A stretch of DNA of 41,853 nucleotides, from NCBI RefSeq assembly GCF_005930495.1, contig NZ_SJEX01000044.1:1-41853 (forward strand), written 5' to 3'. Under the pieces are notes generated by a model. It saw only the letters and a list, made by a program, of their open reading frames with translations. It made no database searches and had not been told where the DNA came from. This document shows, one piece after another, positions 23,788 through 31,267 of the stretch. The position numbers and the translations under genes are program-made. Position 1 is the stretch's first letter. Each line of letters opens with the position of its first letter. This DNA comes from Modestobacter excelsi (lineage in GTDB: Bacteria > Actinomycetota > Actinomycetes > Mycobacteriales > Geodermatophilaceae).

Positions 23788-24770
23788 TGCGCTTCGCCAC
23801 CTGGGACGACGGCGGGATCGTCACCGCCGGCGTGGTCGGCGAGCACGGGCTGCACGCCCTGCCGCCGGACGTCACCGTGCTGGACCTGGTGCGCGCCGGG
23901 CTCCCGGCGGCGCTGGACATCGGACTGGCGGCGCTGTCGGCGCCGCCGGTCCCGCTGGCCGAGGTGCGGCTGCTGCCGCCGCTGCAGGCACCCACCGTGC
24001 GGGACTTCGTCGCCTTCGAGGAGCACGTCGAGGGCGTCCGCAAGGCGATCGACGGGGTCGCTGGCGTGGTGCCCGAGTGGTACCAGGCGCCGACGTTCTA
24101 CTTCACCAACCCCTATGCCCTCATCGGCGCGCACGACGACGTCGCCGTCCCGCCGGGCTCGCAGCGCTTCGACTTCGAGCTGGAGGTCGCCGTCGTCGTC
24201 GGCGCGGTCCCCGGCTCCGACGGGGCGTCGCTGACCCCCGAGGAGGCCCGCGAGCACGTCTTCGGCTACACCGTGCTCAACGACTGGTCGGCCCGCGACC
24301 TGCAGGCCCGGGAGATGAGGGTCAGCCTCGGCCCGGCCAAGGGCAAGGACTCCGCCACCACGCTGGGCCCCTGGCTGGTGACCGCCGACGAGCTCGAGCC
24401 GTACCGGGACGACGAGGGCTTCCTCGCCCTCGACATGCGGGTGTCGGTCAACGGCACCGAGATCGGCCAGGACCTGCTGTCCAACATGGGCTGGCCGTTC
24501 GAGGAGCTGATCAGCTACGCCTCCCGCGGCACCGAGGTGCGCGCGGGGGACGTGCTCGGCTCGGGGACCTCCGGCAACGGCGGCTGCCTGGCCGAGCTGT
24601 GGGGTACCCGCGCCGACGCCGCTCCCCCGCCGCTGCGACCCGGCGACGTCGTCGAGATGACCGTCGAGGGCATCGGCACGATCCGCAACCGCGTCGTCCA
24701 GGGCGTGGACCTGCCGCCGGTCTCCCCGGCGCGGCAGCGGCCGCGGAACCGCACCCGTCTGTCGTCGTGA
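23787..24770 (+). CDS. Fumarylacetoacetate-hydrolase (FAH) family protein
   Basis: The protein has 327 residues from ATG 23787 (TGATG overlap with the dioxygenase). The N-terminal domain is short (MRFATWDDGGIVTAGVV). The FAH catalytic domain begins near 65 with LLPPLQAPTVRDFVAFEEHV. The metal site is FDFELEVAVVVG (Glu-x-Glu) with the distal Asp in YTVLNDWSARDLQARE; KGKDSATTLGPWLVT and GTSGNGGCLAELWG are further landmarks. Family members split acylpyruvates or decarboxylate/hydrate ring-fission products with Mg2+. After an extradiol dioxygenase it most likely works on the ring-fission product or its breakdown product. The exact reaction cannot be decided. Confidence 0.92.
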   Translation: MRFATWDDGGIVTAGVVGEHGLHALPPDVTVLDLVRAGLPAALDIGLAALSAPPVPLAEVRLLPPLQAPTVRDFVAFEEHVEGVRKAIDGVAGVVPEWYQAPTFYFTNPYALIGAHDDVAVPPGSQRFDFELEVAVVVGAVPGSDGASLTPEEAREHVFGYTVLNDWSARDLQAREMRVSLGPAKGKDSATTLGPWLVTADELEPYRDDEGFLALDMRVSVNGTEIGQDLLSNMGWPFEELISYASRGTEVRAGDVLGSGTSGNGGCLAELWGTRADAAPPPLRPGDVVEMTVEGIGTIRNRVVQGVDLPPVSPARQRPRNRTRLSS

Positions 24771-25519
24771 CGGTGGCCGGGAAGGTGGTCGTCGTCACCG
24801 GCGCCGGCCAGGGGCAGGGGGCTGCCGAGGCGCGGCTCCTCGCCACCTCCGGTGCCACGGTGATCGGCTGCGACCTGACGCTGGAGGCGGCCGAGCAGCT
24901 GCCCGGGGTCGAGTACCGCCGGCTCGACGTGACCGACGCGGCGGGCTGGGCGGCGCTGGCCGCCCACCTGCGCGACCGGTTCGGCTCCGTCGACGGTCTG
25001 GTCGCCAACGCCGGCGTCACGTGGCGGGCCCGGCTCGCCGACCTCGACCCGGCCGACCTGGCCCGGGTCACCGACGTCAACGTCACCGGCACGCTGCTCG
25101 GCATCCAGGCGCTCACCCCGCTGATGCCGGCCGGCGGCTCGGTGGTCGTCGTCGGCTCGGTGGCCGCGCTGACCGGTCACTTCCCGGCCGCCTACACCGC
25201 GTCGAAGTGGGCGCTGCGCGGGCTCGCCAAGGTCGCCTGCCTGGAGCTGGGTCTGCACGGCATCCGGGTGAACACCGTGCACCCCGGCTACATCGAGACG
25301 CCGATGACCGCCTCCGCGGCACCCGCGTTCCGGGACGCCAACGTCGCCGAGACCCCGCTCGGGCGCACCGGCACCGTCGACGAGGTGGCCCCGCTGGTCG
25401 CCTTCCTGCTCAGCGACGACGCCTCCTTCATCTCCGGCGCGGAGATCCCCGTCGACGGCGGCATGACCGCCCACGGCGGCGTGAAGTCGATCAGCGACGC
25501 CGTCCGCGCCGCCCCCTGA
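24767..25519 (+). CDS. Short-chain dehydrogenase/reductase
   Basis: The protein has 250 residues from GTG 24767 (GTGA overlap). Classical SDR motifs are intact: TGAGQGQG (11-18), Asp36 at the end of strand 2, pointing to NAD(H), NAG at 81-83, Ser131, Tyr143 and Lys147 (YTASK), and HPGYIETPM. It ends with SGAEIPVDGG, typical of the 3-oxoacyl reductase-like and hydroxysteroid dehydrogenase-like group. It would oxidise a hydroxyl or reduce a carbonyl of a pathway compound. Its substrate is unknown. GTG 24773 is an alternative start two codons on. Confidence 0.92.
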   Translation: MTVAGKVVVVTGAGQGQGAAEARLLATSGATVIGCDLTLEAAEQLPGVEYRRLDVTDAAGWAALAAHLRDRFGSVDGLVANAGVTWRARLADLDPADLARVTDVNVTGTLLGIQALTPLMPAGGSVVVVGSVAALTGHFPAAYTASKWALRGLAKVACLELGLHGIRVNTVHPGYIETPMTASAAPAFRDANVAETPLGRTGTVDEVAPLVAFLLSDDASFISGAEIPVDGGMTAHGGVKSISDAVRAAP

Positions 25520-25548
25520 ACCACTCCCCTTGCGAGAGGACCGACCCC

Positions 25549-26727
25549 TTGTTCGAGTACTTCCCCACCGGCCCCTACACCTGGAACCTCGGCGTCGTCG
25601 CGACGCTGAACTCCGGTGGCCTGATCGACGAGGTCGACCGCGCCTGCCGGCCGATCAAGGAGGCGGCCAACGCCGGCGAGGACGCCGGGACGCCGGAGTT
25701 CCTGCGGGCCTGGACCGCGCTGACCGACCAGCTCGTCGCCCAGGCCGAGGACGCCGAGAAGGCCGGGCACGTCCGCACCGCCGGACAGCTGTACTTCCGC
25801 GCCAGCAACTACCTGGCCCAGGCCGAGCGGATGCTCGCCCACTCCGACCCGAACCGCGTGCCCACCTACCGGCGGATGCTCGAGCTGGCGCAGAAGGCGT
25901 TTTACACGCACAGCCCGCGGGTCTCCCGGGTCGCGATCCCGTACGAGGGCACCACGCTGCCGGCCTACTTCAGCCAGGCACCGGCGACCGACGAGGGTCC
26001 GGCCCCGGTGATCGTGCTGGTCAACGGCCTGGACTCCACCAAGGAGCACATGTACGCCTCCAACCACTGGGAGGAGCTGGCCGCCCGCGGCATCTCCTGC
26101 CTGATGCTGGACCAGCCCGGCACCGGCGAGGCGCTGCGGCTGCAGGGGCTCACCGCGCGGATCGACACCGAGGCCTGGGCCGGCGCCTGCGTGGACTGGC
26201 TGGAGCAGCGCGACGACGTCGACGCGGCGAGGATCGGGATCGTCGGCTGGTCGCTGGGCGGCTACTACGCCCCGCGCGCCGCCGCCTTCGAGAAGCGCTT
26301 CGCGCTGGTCGTGGCGTGGGGGGCCAACCACAACTGGGGTGCGGTGCAACGCCGCCGCAAGGAGCGCGAGGGCGAGCGCCCGGTTCCGCACTACTGGGAG
26401 CACGTGCTGTGGGTGTGGGGTCACGAGGGCGACGAGAACGACCTCGACGGGTTCCTCGACTTCGCCGACGGGGTGCACCTGGACGGCGTGGTCGAGCAGA
26501 TCACCGTCCCGTTCCTGATCGCGCACGGCGCCAACGACCGGCAGATCCCGCTGGAGTACGCGCACCGCTCCTACGACCAGGCGGTCAACAGCTCCAAGCG
26601 GCAGCTGCGGGTGTTCACCCCGGAGGAGGGCGCGACCGAGCACATCGGGCTGGACCACCTGCCGCACGTGAGCACCTTCATCGCCGACTGGGTCGCCGAC
26701 ACCTTCGCCGAGCTGGCGAGGGGCTGA
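25549..26727 (+). CDS. C-C bond alpha/beta hydrolase (2,6-dihydroxypseudooxynicotine-hydrolase-like)
   Basis: The protein has 392 residues from TTG 25549, with GAGAGGA eight bases upstream and no in-frame ATG or GTG fitting better. A helical N-terminal domain (1-120) precedes the alpha/beta hydrolase core. Landmarks are LVNGLDSTKEHMY, LDQPGTGEALR, the nucleophile elbow GWSLGG (Ser235), GANHNWG, Asp330 in HGANDRQIP, and a likely His365 in GATEHIG. This layout matches the DUF1100/FrsA-related group that contains Arthrobacter 2,6-dihydroxypseudooxynicotine hydrolase and fungal polyketide-shortening hydrolases, which cut the C-C bond joining an acyl chain to a hydroxylated ring. It would act in the same way here. 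Nicotine as substrate is not implied. Confidence 0.85.
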   Translation: MFEYFPTGPYTWNLGVVATLNSGGLIDEVDRACRPIKEAANAGEDAGTPEFLRAWTALTDQLVAQAEDAEKAGHVRTAGQLYFRASNYLAQAERMLAHSDPNRVPTYRRMLELAQKAFYTHSPRVSRVAIPYEGTTLPAYFSQAPATDEGPAPVIVLVNGLDSTKEHMYASNHWEELAARGISCLMLDQPGTGEALRLQGLTARIDTEAWAGACVDWLEQRDDVDAARIGIVGWSLGGYYAPRAAAFEKRFALVVAWGANHNWGAVQRRRKEREGERPVPHYWEHVLWVWGHEGDENDLDGFLDFADGVHLDGVVEQITVPFLIAHGANDRQIPLEYAHRSYDQAVNSSKRQLRVFTPEEGATEHIGLDHLPHVSTFIADWVADTFAELARG

Positions 26728-26729
26728 CC

Positions 26730-27131
26730 GTGCGGATGCTGTTCGTCAACCTGCCGGTACGCGACGTCGAGGTGGCGCGGTCGTTCTACGAGGCGCTCGG
26801 GTTCACCTTCCACCGGCTGGACTCCGACGAGGGATCGGCGTCGATGGTGGTCGACGAGAGCATCGTCGTCCGGCTGCTCGCCCGGGACCGCTTCGCCGAG
26901 CTGGTCACCGGCGAGGTCGGTGACCCGACCTCGGGCCCGACGGTGCTGCTCAGCCTCACGGCCGACAGCCGTGCCGAAGTCGACGACCTCGTCGCCCGGG
27001 CCCTCGGAGCCGGGGGCCGACCGTGGCTGGAGGCGCGGGACACCGCCTCGGACCACACCGGCAGCTTCACGGACCCGGACGGCCACGTCTGGGAGATCCG
27101 GTGGATCGACCAGCTGCACGTCGTGAACTGA
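26730..27131 (+). CDS. VOC/glyoxalase-family protein
   Basis: The protein has 133 residues from GTG 26730, two bases after the hydrolase stop (ATG 26736 is possible). One VOC module: MLFVNLPVRDVEVARSFYEALGFTFH, a mid segment with EGSASMVVDESIVVRLL, then the second beta-alpha unit ending GSFTDPDGHVWEIRWID. The GxxxDPDGHxWE ending supplies the usual Glu metal ligand. The first strand carries Asn where many have His. The role is unclear: isomerase, epimerase or binding protein for a pathway intermediate. It is the last gene of the seven-gene operon. Confidence 0.82.
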   Translation: MRMLFVNLPVRDVEVARSFYEALGFTFHRLDSDEGSASMVVDESIVVRLLARDRFAELVTGEVGDPTSGPTVLLSLTADSRAEVDDLVARALGAGGRPWLEARDTASDHTGSFTDPDGHVWEIRWIDQLHVVN

Positions 27132-27146
27132 CCCCAGGACCGTCGC

Positions 27147-27398
27147 TCAGACGATGATCGCCATCAGCACGACGACGAAGACCAGTCCGGCTGCCCACCA
27201 GAGCGGGTCGGCGGACGGCTCGGAGGGCTCCTCTGCCGCAGCGGGCTCGGGAGGCCCGGCGGCGTCCGGAGGACCGACCGCCACGACCTCCGGCGGCAGG
27301 TCACCCACCAGGTCCTCCTCCCAGAAGCGGAACAGCTCGACCTCGGCCAGCCCACTGGGCAAGGACCAGTCGTCCCGATGGCGTCGTCGGAGTCTCAT
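27147..27398 (-). CDS. Small membrane protein next to ctaD, unknown
   Basis: The protein has 83 residues from ATG 27398, which has AGGAGG six bases upstream. The N-terminal 25 residues are Arg-rich then hydrophobic-acidic, the centre is Pro/Glu/Ala-rich (AAAEEPSEPSAD), and residues 64-83 form a C-terminal membrane helix, DPLWWAAGLVFVVVLMAIIV. It begins 64 bases after the ctaD stop on the same strand. A tail-anchored small subunit of the oxidase is possible, since actinobacterial aa3 oxidases carry extra small subunits, but I see no recognisable CtaF-like sequence. Function unknown. Confidence 0.65.
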   Translation of the reverse strand: MRLRRRHRDDWSLPSGLAEVELFRFWEEDLVGDLPPEVVAVGPPDAAGPPEPAAAEEPSEPSADPLWWAAGLVFVVVLMAIIV

Positions 27399-27462
27399 GG
27401 GCTCCTCCTGTTCGTCGTCCCGGCCTCCTCCCCGGACGTGCGCGGGGCGGTGGCAGGGGTTC

Positions 27463-29214
27463 TCAGGTGGGATCGGGGTCGTTCGCGCCGGCCCGGCCAC
27501 CGCCGGTCAGCCCGGCCTCCTGGGCGTAGGGCTCGTGGCGCTTGCCCGCGTGCGCCTCGACCTGCAGCCGGTCCTTCAGGTGCGGGTAGTGCAGCTCGAA
27601 CGCCGGGCGCTCGGAGCGGATCCGCGGGATCTCGACGAAGTTGTGCCGCGGCGGCGGGGACGACGTGGCCCACTCCAGCGAGTTGCCGTGCCCCCAGGGG
27701 TCGTCGCGCAGCGCCGGCGCACCGTGCCGCCACGAGGTCACGGCGTTGTACGTGAAGGGGATGACCGAGGCGCCCAGGATGAACGACCCGATCGTGGAGA
27801 TCGTGTGCATGGTGGTGAAGCCGTCGGTGGCCAGGTAGTCGGCGTACCGGCGCGGCATGCCCTCGTTGCCCAGCCAGTGCTGGATGAGGAACGTGGTGTG
27901 GAAGCCGATGAAGGTCAGCCAGAAGTGCAGCTTGCCGAGCCTCTCGTCCATCATCCGGCCGCACAGCTTCGGGAACCAGAAGTAGAACCCGGCGAAGACG
28001 GAGAAGGTCACGGTGCCGAAGACGACGTAGTGGAAGTGGGCGACGACGAAGTAGCTGTCGTTGACGTGCCAGTCCAGCGGCGGGGAGGCCAGCAGCACAC
28101 CGGTCAGCCCACCGAGCAGGAAGGTGATGAGGAAGCCCATCGCGAACAGCATCGGCGTCTCGAAGGTGATCTGCCCGCGCCACATGGTGCCGATCCAGTT
28201 GAAGAACTTGATGCCGGTCGGCACGGCGATCAGGTAGGTCAGGAACGCGAAGAACGGCAGCAGCACCGCGCCGGTGGCGAACATGTGGTGCGCCCACACC
28301 GCCAGCGACAGGGCGGTGATCGCGATGAGCGCGAACACCATGCCCTTGTAGCCGAACAGCGGCTTGCGGCTGAAGACCGGGATGACCTCGGAGATGATGC
28401 CGAAGAACGGCAACGCGATGATGTAGACCTCGGGATGGCCGAAGAACCAGAACAGGTGCTGCCACAGCATCGGCCCGCCGTTGGCCGCCGTGTAGACCTG
28501 CGCGCCCAGGTGCCGGTCGGCCAGCAGGCCCATCAGCGCCGCGGTCAGGATCGGGAAGGCCAACAGCGCCAGGATCGACGTGGTCAGCACTGCCCAGGTG
28601 AACAGCGACATCCGGAACATCGTCATGCCCGGTGCGCGCAGGCAGACGATGGTCGCCACGAAGTTGACCGAGCCGAGGATCGTCCCGAGACCGCTGACGG
28701 CCAGGCCGGCGATCCACAGGTCACCGCCGGCGCCCGGGCTCTGCGCCCCGGTCGAGAGCGGCGTGTAGGCGTACCAGCCGAAGTCCGCCGCACCGCCGGG
28801 GGTCAGGAAACCCGACACCGCCAGCGACGAGCCGAAGAAGAACAGCCAGAAGGAGAAGGCGTTCAGCCGGGGAAAGGCGACGTCGGGCGAGCCGATCTGC
28901 AGCGGCATGATCAGGTTGGCGAAGGCGAAGAACATCGGCGTCGCGAAGAACAGCAGCATGATCGTGCCGTGCATCGTGACCAGCTGGTTGTACTGCTCCG
29001 GTGAGAGGAACTGCAGCTCCGGGCGGGCCAGCTCGGCGCGCATCAGCAGCGCCATGAGGCCACCGATGAAGAACCAGGCGAAGGCCGCCGTGGTGTACAT
29101 GAGGCCGATCGTCTTGTGGTCGGTCGTCCGCAGCAGCGCGAGCAGCCGCGACCCCTTCGCCGGCGGGGGGACGGCACCGGGCCGGCTGATGATCGGGGCG
29201 GGCGCGATCGTCAT
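27463..29214 (-). CDS. ctaD: Cytochrome c oxidase subunit I (aa3 type)
   Basis: The protein has 583 residues with 12 helices, the normal actinobacterial length. Haem and copper ligands are all visible: His82 (TMHGTIM) for low-spin haem, His260 and the cross-linked Tyr264 (FGHPEVYII), His309-His310 (WAHHMF) for CuB, and His393 and His395 (AHFHYV) for the high-spin and low-spin haems. The C-terminal tail of about 60 residues is hydrophilic. The start ATG has AGGAG six bases upstream. No subunit II, III, IV or bc1 gene is present, so this is a detached copy, either the sole subunit I with partners elsewhere or a paralogue. It would reduce O2 to water as the terminal oxidase. Confidence 0.96.
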   Translation of the reverse strand: MTIAPAPIISRPGAVPPPAKGSRLLALLRTTDHKTIGLMYTTAAFAWFFIGGLMALLMRAELARPELQFLSPEQYNQLVTMHGTIMLLFFATPMFFAFANLIMPLQIGSPDVAFPRLNAFSFWLFFFGSSLAVSGFLTPGGAADFGWYAYTPLSTGAQSPGAGGDLWIAGLAVSGLGTILGSVNFVATIVCLRAPGMTMFRMSLFTWAVLTTSILALLAFPILTAALMGLLADRHLGAQVYTAANGGPMLWQHLFWFFGHPEVYIIALPFFGIISEVIPVFSRKPLFGYKGMVFALIAITALSLAVWAHHMFATGAVLLPFFAFLTYLIAVPTGIKFFNWIGTMWRGQITFETPMLFAMGFLITFLLGGLTGVLLASPPLDWHVNDSYFVVAHFHYVVFGTVTFSVFAGFYFWFPKLCGRMMDERLGKLHFWLTFIGFHTTFLIQHWLGNEGMPRRYADYLATDGFTTMHTISTIGSFILGASVIPFTYNAVTSWRHGAPALRDDPWGHGNSLEWATSSPPPRHNFVEIPRIRSERPAFELHYPHLKDRLQVEAHAGKRHEPYAQEAGLTGGGRAGANDPDPT

Positions 29215-29329
29215 CGCTTCTCCTGACCACTGGCCGGCGCGCCGGCCCGGGGACTGGGTGGGACCAGGGTGCGACTCCGTCGCCGCCGGCGCAATGGTCG
29301 TCCGCGCGCGACTCGGCAGGACCGTGCGG

Positions 29330-29335
29330 TAGGAC
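29330..29335 (+). promoter_or_regulatory. Candidate -10 hexamer (TAGGAC), leaderless start
   Basis: TAGGAC ends seven bases before GTG 29343. The final T is replaced by C, so the call is weak. Confidence 0.35.
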
Positions 29336-29342
29336 AGGTCGC

Positions 29343-29939
29343 GTGTCCGAGAGCTTCGACGCCGTCGCCCGCGCGCTGCACGAGGAGGGCGTCCGCCACG
29401 ACGCCGGCCAGGCGGACCGCCGCCGCCGACGGCGCAACCTGAGCCCGGACGCGGCGGCGCTGCTCTCCGTCGTCTGCCAGGCCATGGGGGCCCGCTGGGT
29501 CGTGGAGGTCGGGACGTCGAACGGCTACTCCACCCTCTGGCTCGCGCGTGCCGTCCACGACCAGCACGGCACCGTGCTCAGCGTCGACGTCGACGGTGAC
29601 GCCCAGCGCGAGGCGGCGGCCACCCTCGACCGGGTCGGGCTGCGCGACCGGGTGCAGTTCCGCTGCGCGGACGGAGGTGTGGTCCTCCGCGGACTGCCGG
29701 ACGCCAGCCAGGACGTCGTCCTCCTGGACGCCGAGCGCTCGCTGTACCCGCGGTGGTGGCCGGACCCGGTGCGCGTCCTGCGGGTGGGTGGCGTGCTGGC
29801 CGTCGACAACGTGCTCTCCCACCCCGACGAGGTCGCCGACGTCCGCGGCCGGATGGAGGCGGACCCGCACCTGGAGTCCACCGTCGCCCCCACCGCCGCG
29901 GGCCTGCTGCTGGCGGTCCGGCGCGGCTCGGCGGGCTGA
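29343..29939 (+). CDS. O-methyltransferase-like protein (class I, Methyltransf_24/3 type)
   Basis: The protein has 198 residues from GTG 29343. An Arg-rich N-terminal helix ([19 protein letters not shown]) leads into the Rossmann fold: [16 protein letters not shown] as motif I (about 53-68), [14 protein letters not shown] with the acidic cofactor ligand, [15 protein letters not shown] with the metal/substrate Asp, and [17 protein letters not shown] with the Asp-Asn of metal-dependent catechol O-methyltransferase-like enzymes. It would methylate a hydroxyl using SAM. The substrate is unknown; a catechol is possible but the catabolic operon is 2 kb away on the other side of ctaD. Confidence 0.86.
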   Translation: MSESFDAVARALHEEGVRHDAGQADRRRRRRNLSPDAAALLSVVCQAMGARWVVEVGTSNGYSTLWLARAVHDQHGTVLSVDVDGDAQREAAATLDRVGLRDRVQFRCADGGVVLRGLPDASQDVVLLDAERSLYPRWWPDPVRVLRVGGVLAVDNVLSHPDEVADVRGRMEADPHLESTVAPTAAGLLLAVRRGSAG

Positions 29940-29979
29940 CCGCGCACCTCGGCTCACTGCAGGGCAGCACCCGTGCGGG

Positions 29980-30052
29980 GGGAGCCGCTGCTCCCGAGCA
30001 GGTCCGACCATGCCTGCTCCCCCGCCTGACGGGTCGGCGCCGGCCGGTCAGG
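29980..30052. terminator. Hairpins between convergent methyltransferase and ApbE genes
   Basis: GGGAGC/GCTCCC (29980-29995) forms a 6-bp stem with a 4-base loop after the methyltransferase. CCTGAC/GTCAGG (30025-30052) forms a second hairpin that overlaps the apbE stop. Both fit convergent terminators; neither has a clear T-run. Confidence 0.4.
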
Positions 30053-30821
30053 GCAGGACGGGCTGGACCACGGAGGTGGTCCCGTCGGCCCAGACGACCA
30101 GGCCCGAGCGTCCCGGCCTGCTCTCCAGCCAGTGCGCGGCCTCCGGCCCGTGCGCGTACGCGGCGGTCGCGTCGACGTCGGCCCAGGTGAGCGACCCGGC
30201 GACCACGGTGACCGAGGCGACGCCGTCCGGGGCGCGGCCGGTGCGCGCGTCGACGAGGTGCGCCCCGCGGTGCGCGGTGCCCGAGGTGGCGACCGCACCG
30301 CTGAGCACCGGGAACACCGCCAGCACCCGCCGGGGGTCGGCCGGGTCCTCGACCCCGATCCGCCACGGCTGACCGTCCGGGTCCGCCGTCGCGCAGGTCA
30401 CGTCGCCACCCGCGGACAGGCAGAAGTCGGTCTCCGGCAGGGCCTTGAGGTGGTCGGCGGCGCGCTCGGCCGCCCAGCCCTTCACCACGCCGCTCGGGTC
30501 GAGCACGGGCCGGCCGTCGGGGCCGGGCAGCCACACGCTGAACGCGCCGGCCGACTCCCGCTCCGCGGTCTCCCCCAGCGCCAGCACCTCGGCGACCTCG
30601 GCCGGGCAGTCCTCCAAGCCGACCTCCCCGCGGCGCAGCCGGGAGACGCAGGAGTTCTCCCGGTAGGTGCTGAACACCCGGTCCGCCTCCTGGAGCACCG
30701 CCATCGCCGCCGCCCAGGCGGTCCGGGCCGAGGCGTCGTCGGTGTGCCGGCCGCGCAGCGCGAGGCTGATCGGCATGCCCATGACGTGCTCGACGTACCG
30801 GGTGGGCGGCGGAGGGGTCAC
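30048..30821 (-). CDS. ApbE-family FMN transferase (flavinyltransferase)
   Basis: The protein has 257 residues from GTG 30821, overlapping the FMN-binding gene stop by four bases. ApbE landmarks are VMGMPISLALRG at the start, the STYRENSCVSRL segment, LDPSGVVKGWAAERAADHL (family GGIxKGxA), CLSAGGDV, SGTAHRGAHLVDARTG and the metal-site WADVDATAAYAHG. It would transfer FMN from FAD to a Thr of the neighbouring FMN-binding protein. The protein has no signal peptide or lipobox, whereas its substrate domain is predicted outside the membrane. Either the enzyme acts before export or an unusual export route exists. Confidence 0.93.
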   Translation of the reverse strand: MTPPPPTRYVEHVMGMPISLALRGRHTDDASARTAWAAAMAVLQEADRVFSTYRENSCVSRLRRGEVGLEDCPAEVAEVLALGETAERESAGAFSVWLPGPDGRPVLDPSGVVKGWAAERAADHLKALPETDFCLSAGGDVTCATADPDGQPWRIGVEDPADPRRVLAVFPVLSGAVATSGTAHRGAHLVDARTGRAPDGVASVTVVAGSLTWADVDATAAYAHGPEAAHWLESRPGRSGLVVWADGTTSVVQPVLP

Positions 30822-31267
30822 AGCCCGGCCTGGTCCAGCGCGCTCTGCAGCGACTCCACGTAGCCGTCGCTGGTCACCGTCGCCCCGCTGACCATGTCGA
30901 TGTCGGCGCTCTGCGCGTCCAGCGTCTCCTGCACCAGCACCGGCAGCGCCCGGGCGTTGATCTGCTGGTCCTTGCCGTTCTCGTGGGGGTACTCGACCAC
31001 CGAGACGTCGGTGACCCTGCCGTCGGAGACGGTGATCTCGACCTGCACCGGACCCCAGCGGGTGGGAGCCGAGTCCCCGGTGTACGTGGTCGTCGAACCC
31101 GAGGTCGAACCGGAGGTCGAGCCGGTCGCGCTGCTCACCGGGGCCACCGCGGAGGACTCTGCACCCGCCGGGAGCCGTGATGACGTGGACGTGGAGTGAC
31201 CGAACAGCAGCACGAGCACGGTCAGCGTGCTCATCAGCCAGAGGACGATCCTGCGCATCCCCGTCAC
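30818..31267 (-). CDS. Membrane-anchored FMN-binding domain protein, flavinylation target
   Basis: The protein has 149 residues from GTG 31267 (ATG 31258 is an alternative). A hydrophobic helix at about 7-24 anchors or exports it. A flexible Ser/Gly/Thr linker (31-64) contains short repeats. The FMN-binding domain (PF04205 type) spans about 70-146 and carries the flavinylation motif SGATVTSDGY at 127-136, where the second Thr (T132) is the expected FMN phosphoester site. This is the single-domain form found with ferric-reductase-like partners. Start and stop codons overlap both neighbours. The linker DNA at 31092-31127 contains three 12-bp near-repeats. Confidence 0.92.
   Translation of the reverse strand: MTGMRRIVLWLMSTLTVLVLLFGHSTSTSSRLPAGAESSAVAPVSSATGSTSGSTSGSTTTYTGDSAPTRWGPVQVEITVSDGRVTDVSVVEYPHENGKDQQINARALPVLVQETLDAQSADIDMVSGATVTSDGYVESLQSALDQAGL

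Noticed and set aside
20640..24770. Plus-strand open frame of about 1370 codons through the catabolic operon
   Set aside because: Most of it is an out-of-frame Arg-rich reading of three real genes. Only the 3' part from 23787 is the FAH-family gene.
20671..27131. Calling the operon a nicotine-degradation cluster
   Set aside because: Only the C-C hydrolase and the hydroxylase class are shared. Nicotine and 6-hydroxynicotine oxidase genes are absent, and the extradiol dioxygenase does not fit.
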